From Trinickia diaoshuihuensis (GTDB taxonomy: Bacteria; Pseudomonadota; Gammaproteobacteria; Burkholderiales; Burkholderiaceae): a stretch of DNA of 64,000 bases. The notes beneath the pieces were generated by a model that did no database searches, had not been told where the DNA came from, and saw only the letters and a list, made by a program, of their open reading frames with translations. The stretch is taken from assembly GCF_003390925.1 (NCBI RefSeq), contig NZ_QUBS01000082.1, positions 160,420-224,419 on the forward strand. Direction: 5' to 3'. Position 1 is the first letter of the stretch, and every line of letters starts with the position of its first letter. The position numbers were made by a program, and so were the translations under genes. Positions 34,734-44,232 of this stretch are shown piece by piece.

Positions 34734-37709
34734 ATGGCAGACGCGACCTCCTGCACGCTGACCTATGACGGCAAAGCGCTGAGCGGCCGTTCCGACCAAC
34801 CGCTCGTCGAGTTCCTCGATGCGCACGGCGTGCATCTGCCGCATGTCTGCTACCACCCGTCGCTCGGCGCATTACAAACATGCGACGTTTGCTGGGTCGA
34901 GGTCGACGGGCAACTCGTACGCGGCTGCACCGTGCGCAGCCGTGAAGGCCTCGCGATCGTCAGCGGCAGCGAGCTAGCCAAGGCCGCGCGGCACGAGGGC
35001 CTCGATCGGATACTCGCCAAGCACGAACTGTATTGCACCGTCTGCGAGCACAACACGGGCGATTGCACGCTGCACAACACGGTCGCCGAGATGAACCCGC
35101 CGATCCAGCGCTATCCCTACCGGCGCAAGCCCTACGAAAAAGACCAGAGCAGCCCGTTTTATACCTATGACCCCGACCAATGCATCTTGTGCGGACGCTG
35201 CGTCGAGGCCTGTCAAAACGTCGAAGTGAACGAGACGCTGAGCATCGACTACACGATGGAACACCCGCGCGTGCTCTGGGACGGCGGCCAGAGCATCGAC
35301 GAATCGAGTTGCGTGAGCTGCGGTCATTGCGTCACCGTATGTCCGTGCAATGCGCTGCTGGAGAAAACGATGCAGCCCGACGCCGGGCCCTTCACCGCGA
35401 TGCCGCAAGCGCTGAAACGGCCGCTGATCGAAGTCGTCAAGGCGCTCGAAAACACGATCGGTGCGCCGCCCATCACCGGTATTTCGGTCATGGACATGCA
35501 TTGGCGGCAACCCGAGATTAAGCGCACCAAGACCGTGTGCACCTACTGCGGCGTCGGCTGTTCGTTCGAGATGTGGACGCGCGAACGTCATCTGCTGAAA
35601 GTTCAACCGATGGCCGAGGCACCCGCCAACGGCATCTCCACTTGCATCAAAGGCAAATTCGCGTGGGACTTCATCAATGACGAGAAACGTCTCACCACCC
35701 CGCTTATCCGCGAACACGGCCGCTTTCGTCCGGCCAGTTGGGACGAGGCGCTGGCGCTCGTTGCGCGCAAGCTGCTCGACATCCGCGACCGGCACGGCGC
35801 CGACAGCATCGGCTTCATCGGATCGAGCAAAGCCAGCAACGAGGAAGCCTATCTCACGCAAAAGATCGCGCGCCTCATCATCGGCACGAACAGCGTCGAC
35901 AACTCGTCGCGCTATTGCCAGAACCCGGCGACGATGGGCCTGTTCCGAACGGTGGGCTACGGCGGCGATGCGGGCACGATTGCCGATATCGAACAGGCGG
36001 GCCTCGTGATCATCGTCGGCAGCAACACCGCCGAAAACCACCCCGTCATCGCCTCGCGCATCAAGTCCGCGCACAAGCACCGCGGGCAGAAGCTACTGGT
36101 CGTCGACACACGCCGCCACGAAATGGCCGAGCGCGCCGACTTGTACTTGCGGCCCAAGGCGAGCACCGATCTCGTATGGGCCTCGGCGCTTTCTCGATAT
36201 ATGTTCGACCATGGCCTAGCCGACACCGAATTCCTAGCCAACCGCGTCAATCGCGTCGACGAATACCGGCGCTCGCTCGAACCGTTCACGCTCGAATTCG
36301 CCGAGCAAGTCACGGGCATTTCGCAAGCGGAACTCGTACGGGCGGCGCGAATGATCGGCGAGGCGAAGAGCGTCTGCCTGCTGTGGGCCATGGGGATCAC
36401 GCAGCATAGCCACGGCGCCGACGCGAGCACCGCGCTGTCGAACCTGCTGCTCGTGACCGGCAATTACGGCCGCCCCGGCACAGGCGGCTATCCGATGCGC
36501 GGCCATAACAACGTGCAGGGCGCGAGCGACTTCGGCTGCTTGAAAAACGTCTACCCCGGTTACGAGAAGGTCACCGATCCGGCTATCCGCGCGAAATGGG
36601 CGAAGGCGTGGGGCGTCGAGCCCGAACGTCTATCCGACAAGGTCGGCCAAGACAACTTCTTGATGGTCGAGGAAGCGGCGCAAAAGCGCATCCGCGCGAT
36701 GTACGTGATCGGCGAGGAGACGGCGTTTTCCGACGCCGATTCGGAAAACGTACACGAGGCGTTCAAAAACCTCGACTTTTTCGTCGTGCAGGACATCTTC
36801 TTGAGCCGTACGGCGCAGTTCGCCGACGTGGTGCTGCCGAGCTGCCCCAGTACGGAGAAAGACGGCACGTTCGTGAACACCGAGCGGCGCATTCAGCGCT
36901 TTTACGAAGTCATGCCGCCGCTCGGCGAGAGCCGGCCCGATTGGCGCATCTCGACCGACCTCGCGGCGCGCATGGGGCACGACTGGCGCTATACCCATCC
37001 GTCGCAAATCATGGATGAGGTGGCCGGCATCGCCGAGATGTTCAAGGGCGTCAGCTACGAGCGCCTTGAAGGATGGCGCTCGCTCGTCTGGCCCGTCAAG
37101 GCGGACGGCACCGATACGCCGCTGCTTTACACCGATCGCTTCCATACCGACGATGGACGCGCCGTACTCTATCCGCTCGAATGGAAAGCGCCCGCCGAAG
37201 AAGCCGATGAAGAGTACGACTTGCTCGTCGACAACGGCCGCATGCTCGAACATTTCCAGTCGACGAACCAAACGGGGCGCGGCCCCCGCATTTGGCGCGA
37301 GGCGCCGAACTGGTTCGTCGAGGTAAGTCCCGAACTCGCTCAGGCGCGCGGTATCGTCGACGGCACGTGGGTGCGGCTGACCTCGCGCCGCGGATCGGCC
37401 GACATGATCGCGCTCGTGACCGACCGTGTGCGCGGCAATACGCTGTTCTTGCCGATCCACCAAGGCAAACCCGGCATCAACGAAATGACCGGCGAGCATC
37501 ACGATCCCGACGTCAACACGCCCGCGTACAAAGAGCTCGCGGTCAAGCTCGAATGTCTGCCGCGGCCGAACGGCGGGCCGCCGCTACCGAGCAACAACTA
37601 CCGCAATCACACGCGCACGCCGAACGCCGGCATCGACGCCTCGGTGAAATGGGCGCGCGAAGACTATGTCGAGCCGCCTCGCCCGCTGCCTCATCCGGAG
37701 AGATTCTGA
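34734..37709 (+). CDS. Formate dehydrogenase-like molybdoenzyme (alpha subunit with N-terminal Fe-S domains)
   Basis: 991 residues. Visible centres are a [2Fe-2S] site (C39, C50, C53, C65), a His/Cys cluster (H97, C101, C104, C111), two [4Fe-4S] clusters (C150/153/156/160 and C193/196/199/203), the Mo-domain [4Fe-4S] (C269, C272, C276, C304) and the Mo ligand position Cys395 in SSRYCQNPATMGL. The residue after Cys is Gln, where characterised FdhF/FdsA enzymes have His; the conserved Arg is kept in PMRGHNNVQGASD. The start at 34734 follows a GGGGA site. No NADH subunits are nearby; a DUF1641 gene overlaps its 3' end. Confidence 0.9.
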   Translation: MADATSCTLTYDGKALSGRSDQPLVEFLDAHGVHLPHVCYHPSLGALQTCDVCWVEVDGQLVRGCTVRSREGLAIVSGSELAKAARHEGLDRILAKHELYCTVCEHNTGDCTLHNTVAEMNPPIQRYPYRRKPYEKDQSSPFYTYDPDQCILCGRCVEACQNVEVNETLSIDYTMEHPRVLWDGGQSIDESSCVSCGHCVTVCPCNALLEKTMQPDAGPFTAMPQALKRPLIEVVKALENTIGAPPITGISVMDMHWRQPEIKRTKTVCTYCGVGCSFEMWTRERHLLKVQPMAEAPANGISTCIKGKFAWDFINDEKRLTTPLIREHGRFRPASWDEALALVARKLLDIRDRHGADSIGFIGSSKASNEEAYLTQKIARLIIGTNSVDNSSRYCQNPATMGLFRTVGYGGDAGTIADIEQAGLVIIVGSNTAENHPVIASRIKSAHKHRGQKLLVVDTRRHEMAERADLYLRPKASTDLVWASALSRYMFDHGLADTEFLANRVNRVDEYRRSLEPFTLEFAEQVTGISQAELVRAARMIGEAKSVCLLWAMGITQHSHGADASTALSNLLLVTGNYGRPGTGGYPMRGHNNVQGASDFGCLKNVYPGYEKVTDPAIRAKWAKAWGVEPERLSDKVGQDNFLMVEEAAQKRIRAMYVIGEETAFSDADSENVHEAFKNLDFFVVQDIFLSRTAQFADVVLPSCPSTEKDGTFVNTERRIQRFYEVMPPLGESRPDWRISTDLAARMGHDWRYTHPSQIMDEVAGIAEMFKGVSYERLEGWRSLVWPVKADGTDTPLLYTDRFHTDDGRAVLYPLEWKAPAEEADEEYDLLVDNGRMLEHFQSTNQTGRGPRIWREAPNWFVEVSPELAQARGIVDGTWVRLTSRRGSADMIALVTDRVRGNTLFLPIHQGKPGINEMTGEHHDPDVNTPAYKELAVKLECLPRPNGGPPLPSNNYRNHTRTPNAGIDASVKWAREDYVEPPRPLPHPERF

Positions 37710-38197
37710 TGGCCGAACCCATCGATTACGAACCCGAGCCTTCCAGGACCGAACCCGACGCGCGCGAAGCGCTCGACCGTCTCGTGCGAAGCCTGCATGA
37801 GCACGGCATATTGCGGTTCGCGAACGATCTGGTCTGCGCGAAGAGCCCCGTCGCGCAGGTTCTCGTCGACGGGCTCGCCAGGCCCGGTACGTTGAACGCG
37901 ATCCAAAATCTATCGATCGTGTTGATGGCGCTCTCGCGTATCGAACCGAGCCAGTTCTATAAAACGATGTTCGCGTTGAGCGATGCGCTCAAATGCGTCG
38001 GCGCTTGGCAACCCGATGCCGACCGCGAAGGGCATACGGCGCCCGGCTTCACGGGCGCCTATAAGATGCTGCACGACGATGCGCTCTGGCAAGCTTTGAT
38101 ACCGCTCATCGAGGCTATGAAGGCGTTTTCGGCCGGGTTGGAACGCCCCGCCGAGAAGCCCATCTCCATGTTCTCGGGCAAACCGAGTTCGGCATAG
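37709..38197 (+). CDS. DUF1641 protein, partner of the formate dehydrogenase-like enzyme
   Basis: 162 residues, soluble. The core ALDRLVRSLHEHGILRFANDLVCAKSPVAQVLVDGL and NLSIVLMALSRIEP are DUF1641-like. The start shares bases with the FDH stop (TGATG), showing coupling. DUF1641 proteins accompany FDH-like genes in other bacteria (for example YjgD next to YjgC in Bacillus subtilis), suggesting a subunit or assembly role, not yet biochemically defined. Confidence 0.82.
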   Translation: MAEPIDYEPEPSRTEPDAREALDRLVRSLHEHGILRFANDLVCAKSPVAQVLVDGLARPGTLNAIQNLSIVLMALSRIEPSQFYKTMFALSDALKCVGAWQPDADREGHTAPGFTGAYKMLHDDALWQALIPLIEAMKAFSAGLERPAEKPISMFSGKPSSA

Positions 38198-38238
38198 CGG
38201 GCGCCATCGACCGGCGGCCGATTGCCTGCCTGTCCACC

Positions 38239-40350
38239 TCACGCACCGCTTTCGCGCTGGAACACGGAGGCGAGCCACTTCAACCCGCGCCAGGCGAAGC
38301 TTTGCCGCGAACCACCGATCGCCGCCTCGCCCACGACCTCGCGCGGCCAAGCCTTCGTCGCCGGACACGCATCGATGCGTACGCGGTAAGTCGCCGCGAG
38401 CGGCACGAGTTGATGCGTATTGGGCTGCGTCTGCACGGGCAGCGGCCCGCCGTAGACGCTAGCGAGAGACGGCGTATCGAGCGTCGCGACGTTGACGCGA
38501 TCGACGGCCGCCACCGTGCAAGTCAATGCCCCCAGTTCGGGTACCGACGCGACGAATGTCACGCGGTCGCCCGGCGACACGCGCGCGGCATCGTTCTCGC
38601 CGATGAACGCTTCGCCCTTCACGCCCGCGGGCCCCACGACATCGAACACATGCTCGCCGCGCGGCAGCCACGTGCCGGGTGCCAACTCGTCATCGGTTTG
38701 CACGACGCCGTCGAACGGCGCGCGCAGCGTGAGCTGCGCCACTTGCGCCGTGAGCCCCTTCACCGTTTCGCGCGCCGCCTCCCAGCGCCGTTGCAGCGCA
38801 ACGCCTTGCTCGAGCAGCCGAGCGTCGAACGACTGCTGCTCGACCTGCCAGCGCAGCAGCGTCTCCTCGGCCTGCGCCGTTTGCAGTTTATGCGCGAGAT
38901 CGGGCGAAGCCAGCACGGCCAACACTTGGCCCGCGTGCACGCGCTCGCCGTCATGCGCAACGGACGCATCGCCCGTCACAGTCGCGGCTTCCGGGGCGTA
39001 CAAGCCCTGCGCCCGCAGCGGCCCAAAAACAGCCGGCGCGTTCACGCCGCCATGCCAGGGCAGCACGAGCAGCGCCGCAAGCGAGGCGCCGATGAACGCC
39101 GTGCGCCGCGTCTCTCGCCGCCACCGCAGCGACGCGCGAGCGCGCCAGCAAGCGACCGCTTCACGCACGATCGGCCGCGCGATAAACCAGCCGAACTCGA
39201 CGCAAAAGAGTGCGAGGCCCAGCGCTTTGAAGAACGCGTGATAAACGACGAGCGCGATCGAGAAAAAGACGGCGAGCCGATACAGCCAGGTCGCAAACGA
39301 AAATGCGATCAGAAAGCGCCGGCGCCTCGGCGCGCACGGCTCGGGTTGAGGATCGCCGAGGCCGAACAATCGTTCGCGCATCCACCAGCGCCCGAACGCG
39401 AATGCGCGATCGTGCAGATTCGGCATGTCGAGCCAGTCCGACAGCAGGAAATAGCCGTCGAAGCGCATGAACGGGCTCGCGTTGATCGTCAGCGTGCCGA
39501 TCCATGTGGTCGTCGCGAGCAAGAACGCACCTGCGCGCACAGGCCCATCGGGCAGTACGCTCCAGGCGAGGGTCGCGAAAGCCGCCAACGCCAGTTCCGT
39601 CAGCATCCCCGCCGCGCCGATACGTAATCGCTCCGCCCGGCCCGGCACCTTCCACGCCTCGGTCGTATCGGTGTAAAGCACGGGCACCATCACGAGCAAC
39701 GCGACGCCCATCGTCGGCACCCGACAACCATAGCGATGCGCCGTGAACGCGTGCCCGAACTCGTGCAATACCTTGGCGCACCCGAGCGCGATGCCCACCG
39801 CGATCACGCCGCGCAGATCGGCGTATCCGTGAAACGTATGGATGAATTCATCCCATCGGCGCGAGACGAGCACGAGGCCCGCCATCGCCGTCAGCGCGAC
39901 GACGATCCAAAACGCGGGCCGATACGCGACCTCGGCATAGCGCGCGAAACGCCTAAGAAACGGCATCGGCCGCCACAAAGGCACCCGGATCATCAAATAG
40001 TGCTTGAGCAGCCACATCGCATGCGAGAGCTTGCTCGCCGCGGCCGCGCTCGCGAGCCGCCCCGTGTCGGCCGGGCTCGCCGCCACGAGCAGGTGCTGCT
40101 GATGCAGCATCCGCACGAGCGACTCGAAGTCATCGAGCGTCAAGCGCAGCGTGGTCTCGGCATTGACCGAGGCGACGATCGCCTCGCCATCGTCGAGCGG
40201 CCAGCGCGAGAGCATTTCGAACGCGGGCCAGCCGATCTGAAAGAAGCGATTGCCGGCCGGGTCGTGCAGCATCCAGGTCGGTGCGCCATCGGGCGTGGCG
40301 GCGCCGGGCGTCAAGCTCAGTTCTTGGCGAAGGGACGGAAGGCGGGGCAT
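38239..40350 (-). CDS. PqqD-like/M50 metalloprotease/HlyD adaptor fusion
   Basis: 703 residues. An N-terminal domain of about 90 residues resembles PqqD/RiPP recognition elements (TWMLHDPAGNRFFQIGWPAFEMLSRW). The membrane region then carries zinc site HEFGH (His196, Glu197, His200) and the second M50 motif NASPFMRFDG (Asp298), with further helices to about residue 430. The C-terminal part is a biotin-lipoyl/HlyD domain (VTGDASVAHDGERVHAGQVLAVL, then APFDGVVQTDDELAPGTWL) reaching into the periplasm. It resembles peptide zinc metalloprotease (YydH-like) proteins. It is the last gene of the export locus, 35 bp after the GAF-HlyD gene, and may be its inner-membrane component. Confidence 0.85.
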   Translation of the reverse strand: MPRLPSLRQELSLTPGAATPDGAPTWMLHDPAGNRFFQIGWPAFEMLSRWPLDDGEAIVASVNAETTLRLTLDDFESLVRMLHQQHLLVAASPADTGRLASAAAASKLSHAMWLLKHYLMIRVPLWRPMPFLRRFARYAEVAYRPAFWIVVALTAMAGLVLVSRRWDEFIHTFHGYADLRGVIAVGIALGCAKVLHEFGHAFTAHRYGCRVPTMGVALLVMVPVLYTDTTEAWKVPGRAERLRIGAAGMLTELALAAFATLAWSVLPDGPVRAGAFLLATTTWIGTLTINASPFMRFDGYFLLSDWLDMPNLHDRAFAFGRWWMRERLFGLGDPQPEPCAPRRRRFLIAFSFATWLYRLAVFFSIALVVYHAFFKALGLALFCVEFGWFIARPIVREAVACWRARASLRWRRETRRTAFIGASLAALLVLPWHGGVNAPAVFGPLRAQGLYAPEAATVTGDASVAHDGERVHAGQVLAVLASPDLAHKLQTAQAEETLLRWQVEQQSFDARLLEQGVALQRRWEAARETVKGLTAQVAQLTLRAPFDGVVQTDDELAPGTWLPRGEHVFDVVGPAGVKGEAFIGENDAARVSPGDRVTFVASVPELGALTCTVAAVDRVNVATLDTPSLASVYGGPLPVQTQPNTHQLVPLAATYRVRIDACPATKAWPREVVGEAAIGGSRQSFAWRGLKWLASVFQRESGA

Positions 40351-40385
40351 CGAAGTGCTAGCTCACTTGTTGCACGGGCCACGGC

Positions 40386-41789
40386 CTACCAGCCGAGCCA
40401 CTGCCGAACCGTCGCCAACGGCCGGCGTAGCAGGTAGTAGGCAAGCGGCACCCAGCGGCCGTGAATGCGCGCGGTCCCCATAACGCCGAGCGGCGGCTTG
40501 GCCGAACCCGTGAACGTCGCCTTGACGCGGTATGCGACGACGCCTTCAGGCGTCGGCTCGGCTCGATAGGCGACCGTATCGATGCGCGCATCGTATGAAG
40601 CCAGCGGCGAGCTTTTCGGGTAAAGCGTAAGCGTCGCGCCCGGCACCACGTCGACGTTGTCGGCAACGGGTACGTAGGCCGTCAGCTCGACGCTGGCCGG
40701 ATCGGCGAGCAGCATGACTTTCTCGCCGATCGACACGGCCTTGCCGTTCCAATCGTTCGGATCGGAGAAGACGGCCACGCCCGCGCGCGGCGCGTTCACG
40801 CTTACCCGCGCGAGTTCGTGCGCCGTGTAGTCGAGCTCGATCGCGCTTTCGTCGAGCTTGCCTTTGCGCAGCGCCATATCGAGGCGGTCTTTGTCGTCGG
40901 TCACGGCAAGCTGGGCCGTCTGCCGGTATTCCTCCTGAGCCGTCGCGTAATTCTTGTTCGCCAACGCATAGCGCGAGGCCAGCGCCGTCGAATCGAGCGC
41001 AAAGAGCGGCGCGCCAGCCGCCACGCGCTGATTCGGCTGCGCGAATAGCCGATCGATCACGCCGTCGAGCGGTGCGCGCACGACGAACGGATCCTTGGCC
41101 GTCACTTCGGCCGGAGCGAGCACGGTCAGCGGCACGGGCACGACGAGCGCCAAGGCGACGGCGGCCAGCGCGCGGCGCCGATGCTTGCCGGCACTCACCG
41201 TCAGCTTGGCGCGTTCGAGCCACGACGCGCGCGGCGCAAAGGCGGCGAGCGCATGCGACCACACGCGCGCCAATTCGGCGAACAACGCTTCGTCCACATG
41301 CGTCCATGGCTGCTCGCGCGCAAAGACGACACCGCCGAGCGAATGGCCCGCGCGATCGCTGAGCGGCACCCAGAGCGCGTGCGTCGGCCACCAGTCGTTC
41401 CAATCGGCGGCAAGTGCTTCCGGCAAACTATCGGCGGTTAGCGCATGCGGCCAGGTACCCTGCGCGGCAGCACCGTCCGGCGCTTGAGCTTGCCGCGCAG
41501 CCGTTTGCCCGTCGATCGTTCGACGCTCGAGCAAACGGCAAACTTGGCCCAGCCACTGCACGTAGGGCGCGCCCGGATCGCTCTGCGGCAGGCCGGAAAC
41601 AGCCGCCACCGCACCGGGCACGGGCGCTCGCGCGCGCCACCATGCCGCCTGGCGATAGGGCACGAGCGAGAGCGATTCGTTGACCATGACGAATCCGAGC
41701 GTCTCTTCGCTCGATGCTTCCCGCGCGCGCGCCGACAACTGCCAAAGGACCGCGAGCGTACCCGCCTCGATCTGCAGCGGAGCGTTCAT
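40386..41789 (-). CDS. GAF-domain/HlyD adaptor fusion
   Basis: 467 residues. The N-terminal about 200 residues look like a GAF-type domain (LVPYRQAAWWRARAPVP, THALWVPLSDRAGHSLGGVVFAREQPW). A single membrane helix (about 206-225, RALAAVALALVVPVPLTVLAP) is followed by a HlyD/lipoyl periplasmic domain (VRAPLDGVIDRLFAQPNQRVAAGAPLFALD; KAVSIGEKVMLLADPASVEL). A cytosolic sensor joined directly to an adaptor is unusual. It lies 5 bp after the upstream adaptor gene. Confidence 0.82.
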   Translation of the reverse strand: MNAPLQIEAGTLAVLWQLSARAREASSEETLGFVMVNESLSLVPYRQAAWWRARAPVPGAVAAVSGLPQSDPGAPYVQWLGQVCRLLERRTIDGQTAARQAQAPDGAAAQGTWPHALTADSLPEALAADWNDWWPTHALWVPLSDRAGHSLGGVVFAREQPWTHVDEALFAELARVWSHALAAFAPRASWLERAKLTVSAGKHRRRALAAVALALVVPVPLTVLAPAEVTAKDPFVVRAPLDGVIDRLFAQPNQRVAAGAPLFALDSTALASRYALANKNYATAQEEYRQTAQLAVTDDKDRLDMALRKGKLDESAIELDYTAHELARVSVNAPRAGVAVFSDPNDWNGKAVSIGEKVMLLADPASVELTAYVPVADNVDVVPGATLTLYPKSSPLASYDARIDTVAYRAEPTPEGVVAYRVKATFTGSAKPPLGVMGTARIHGRWVPLAYYLLRRPLATVRQWLGW

Positions 41790-41794
41790 GGCGA

Positions 41795-42619
41795 TCAGCG
41801 GCCCGCGTCGGCGAAGCTTGCCCAGCCGCTCATGCCGGGCAACAACTCGGGCGCGCGGCCCGAGAGCGCGGCGGTGACGTCGACCGTCTGCGTCACGGGA
41901 TCGACGCGCGCGCCGATGCGCGCGACGGTGGCCGGATAGGTCTTGCCGACTTCATCGACGTTGACGCTCAACGCATGGCCCGGCTTGAGCCATGCAAGCC
42001 ATTTCGACGGCACGATCATCTTCAATTCGAGGTGGCTCGTATCGACGATCGTCAGCAACGGCTTGCCCGGTTCGGCGAACTGCTGCGCGGCGGCGCTGCG
42101 CTTGACGACGCGCCCGTCGAACGGTGCGGAAATACCGCATTTTCGAACCGTGGCTTGCATATAGGCAACCTCGGCCGCGCTGGCCTTCGCCTTCGCATCG
42201 GCCTGCTGCACGTCGATCTCGCCGATCGAATGCAATTGCGAGAGCCGGTCGTCGACGCGCTTGAGCTGCACGGCCGCGTCGGCTTCGGCTTGCGCCTTCC
42301 GAAGCTGCGCGGCGTAGAGCGAGCAATCGAGCGAAACGAGCGTTTGCCCCGCGCGGAAGGCATCGCCGTCGCGAAACGGCATCGAGGCGATCTTCGCGCT
42401 GATCTCGCTCGATAGATCGACTTGATCGCGCGCGACGAGTTGAATACGGATACGGCCGTCATCTTGCGGATGGCCGGCAGCGAGCGCGGCGGCGGGTGCG
42501 CCGGGAACCGCCGGAGCCGGCGAATGCGGAGCCGCGGCTTGCGGCGCCGCGGCCAATGCGCTGTGGACCACCATCATCAGGGCCGCACTGCGAAGCCCTG
42601 CCCTGCACCATCGATTCAT
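41795..42619 (-). CDS. Periplasmic HlyD/membrane-fusion adaptor
   Basis: 274 residues with a signal peptide (RSAALMMVVHSALAAAP) and a Pro/Ala-rich linker. It is a compact adaptor: lipoyl half ASMPFRDGDAFRAGQTLVSLDCSLY, an alpha-hairpin (residues about 105-155), second lipoyl half ISAPFDGRVVKRSAAAQQFAEPGKPLLTIVD, then a beta-barrel. It probably bridges the inner-membrane proteins to the TolC-like factor. Its ATG overlaps the TolC-like gene's stop by 4 bases. Confidence 0.88.
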   Translation of the reverse strand: MNRWCRAGLRSAALMMVVHSALAAAPQAAAPHSPAPAVPGAPAAALAAGHPQDDGRIRIQLVARDQVDLSSEISAKIASMPFRDGDAFRAGQTLVSLDCSLYAAQLRKAQAEADAAVQLKRVDDRLSQLHSIGEIDVQQADAKAKASAAEVAYMQATVRKCGISAPFDGRVVKRSAAAQQFAEPGKPLLTIVDTSHLELKMIVPSKWLAWLKPGHALSVNVDEVGKTYPATVARIGARVDPVTQTVDVTAALSGRAPELLPGMSGWASFADAGR

Positions 42620-44232
42620 TGTTTCTTGACTCCGTCCGCGCTGCCGAACGACGCCCAGCGCGCTTGCTCCGTCTCGATCGATTGCTCGATCGTCTTCAAA
42701 TCGCCCGTGCCGTTGCCGACGCCGGCCGGCACCGGATCGAGACCGAGCGTGGCCAGCAATTGCCCATATGCGCTTTCGAGTTCGCCGTAGCTTTGATAGA
42801 GGCGCAACTCCGACATCATCGCCGAAGTCGCCGCGCGAATCTCCTCGAGCTTGCCTTGTGCGCTGGCGACCGTTGCATTGTGCGTGTGCTGCAAGATCTG
42901 CGCATCGACGTCGTTCATTTGCTTGAACAAATCGAACTGGCGCTGCTTGGCCGACAACTCGGCGCTCGCCACGTGCACTTGCGTCAGCACGGCCATCGAG
43001 AGCGCGAGCTGCTGCGCGCGCGCCACTTCGTGCTGGGCATCGGCGGCGCCGCGAATGTTCTTCTGATTGAGCAGGTTCAGCAGATTCCAACTGACGTTGA
43101 CGCCCGCCGCGCGCCACGAATGAAACATGAGGAAGCTGTTGCTGTCGTAGTGCGTCCCGAGTTGCAATTCGATCCCGGGCAACAGCTTGGCGATCGCCTT
43201 ATGCGTCTCGTTGACGCTGATCCGTTCGTTGTAGCTCGCCTCGACGAGTTCGGGCCGGCGCTCGAGCGCCGTCTCCTCCATTTGCGGCATCGGCATATCG
43301 AACGCCGGCACGCTGAAGCCTTCGGGCGGCGCAAGCTTGAAGTCCGTCCCCGGCGCGATGTTCATGAGCGAGGCGAGCCGCGGCTTCGCTTCGTCGAGCT
43401 GATCGCGCACGGCTTCGAGCTGACGCATGATGTCGAGCAGCGCGTGCTGATAGCCGAGCGTATCGAGCGGCGAGCGCAACCCTTCCGATTGCGATTGGCG
43501 CGATTCGTCGAGCGCCTGCTTCGCCTGCACGAGCAGCGGCTGAATGCGGCTCGACAAACGCTCCGCTCCCGCTGCTTGCCAATACGCCTCGCGCACTTGC
43601 TGCATCATCAACTGCACGACCTTGCGGCGGCGCTGCTCGACCACGAGCACGCGGTCCGCTTGCTCTTTCGCCTCGAAGTAGCTCACGCCGAAGTCGAGGA
43701 TGTTCCAGGAGAACGAGAGATCGGCCGTGCGGTCGTTCTTGTCGCTCGAGAACGAAGGCGGCAGCGACTCGCCGCGCGTGAAGTAGTCCTCGGACGACGA
43801 TACGAGCAAATTGTTGCGGTTCGAATACCCCGCCTGCGCGGTCAGCTTCGGCAGCATATCGAAGCTCGCGAGGTCGAGTTGCTTTTGCGCGAGCGCCTCC
43901 TCCATCATCTTCAAGCGATGGTCGAGGTTGTAGCGAATCGCGCGCGCCATCGCCTCTTCAAGCGTCACGGGACCCGAGAGCGCCGGCTGGTCCGCGAACA
44001 TCGCGGTGCGATCGGCATGCGCCGTTTGCGTACGCTCGGCATCGGTGAACGGCACCGGATGAATCGCGCAGCCCGATAGCCACAACGCGGCTACCGCGAC
44101 GCCGATCAGCGACCGGCGCAAGTGACTGGCGGCCCGCATCGTCTCGGGGACGCGTGGGAACGAACGATTGAGTTCGGCGATGGTCGTTTGAGCGCTCATT
44201 GGTTTGGGAAGATGACGGAAGTTCGTATTCAT
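42616..44232 (-). CDS. TolC-family outer-membrane factor
   Basis: 538 residues from the chosen start, which overlaps the stop of the giant gene as ATGA. A lipoprotein signal (RRSLIGVAVAALWLSGC) begins only at an internal Met (start 44139, 507 residues), which may be the true start. The outer-membrane efflux protein repeats are visible: VTLEEAMARAIRYNLDHRLKMMEEALAQKQLDLASFDMLPKLTAQAGY and the second repeat around ERRPELVEASYNERISVNETHKAIAKLLPGIELQLG. It forms the outer-membrane exit duct of the locus. Confidence 0.9.
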   Translation of the reverse strand: MNTNFRHLPKPMSAQTTIAELNRSFPRVPETMRAASHLRRSLIGVAVAALWLSGCAIHPVPFTDAERTQTAHADRTAMFADQPALSGPVTLEEAMARAIRYNLDHRLKMMEEALAQKQLDLASFDMLPKLTAQAGYSNRNNLLVSSSEDYFTRGESLPPSFSSDKNDRTADLSFSWNILDFGVSYFEAKEQADRVLVVEQRRRKVVQLMMQQVREAYWQAAGAERLSSRIQPLLVQAKQALDESRQSQSEGLRSPLDTLGYQHALLDIMRQLEAVRDQLDEAKPRLASLMNIAPGTDFKLAPPEGFSVPAFDMPMPQMEETALERRPELVEASYNERISVNETHKAIAKLLPGIELQLGTHYDSNSFLMFHSWRAAGVNVSWNLLNLLNQKNIRGAADAQHEVARAQQLALSMAVLTQVHVASAELSAKQRQFDLFKQMNDVDAQILQHTHNATVASAQGKLEEIRAATSAMMSELRLYQSYGELESAYGQLLATLGLDPVPAGVGNGTGDLKTIEQSIETEQARWASFGSADGVKKQ

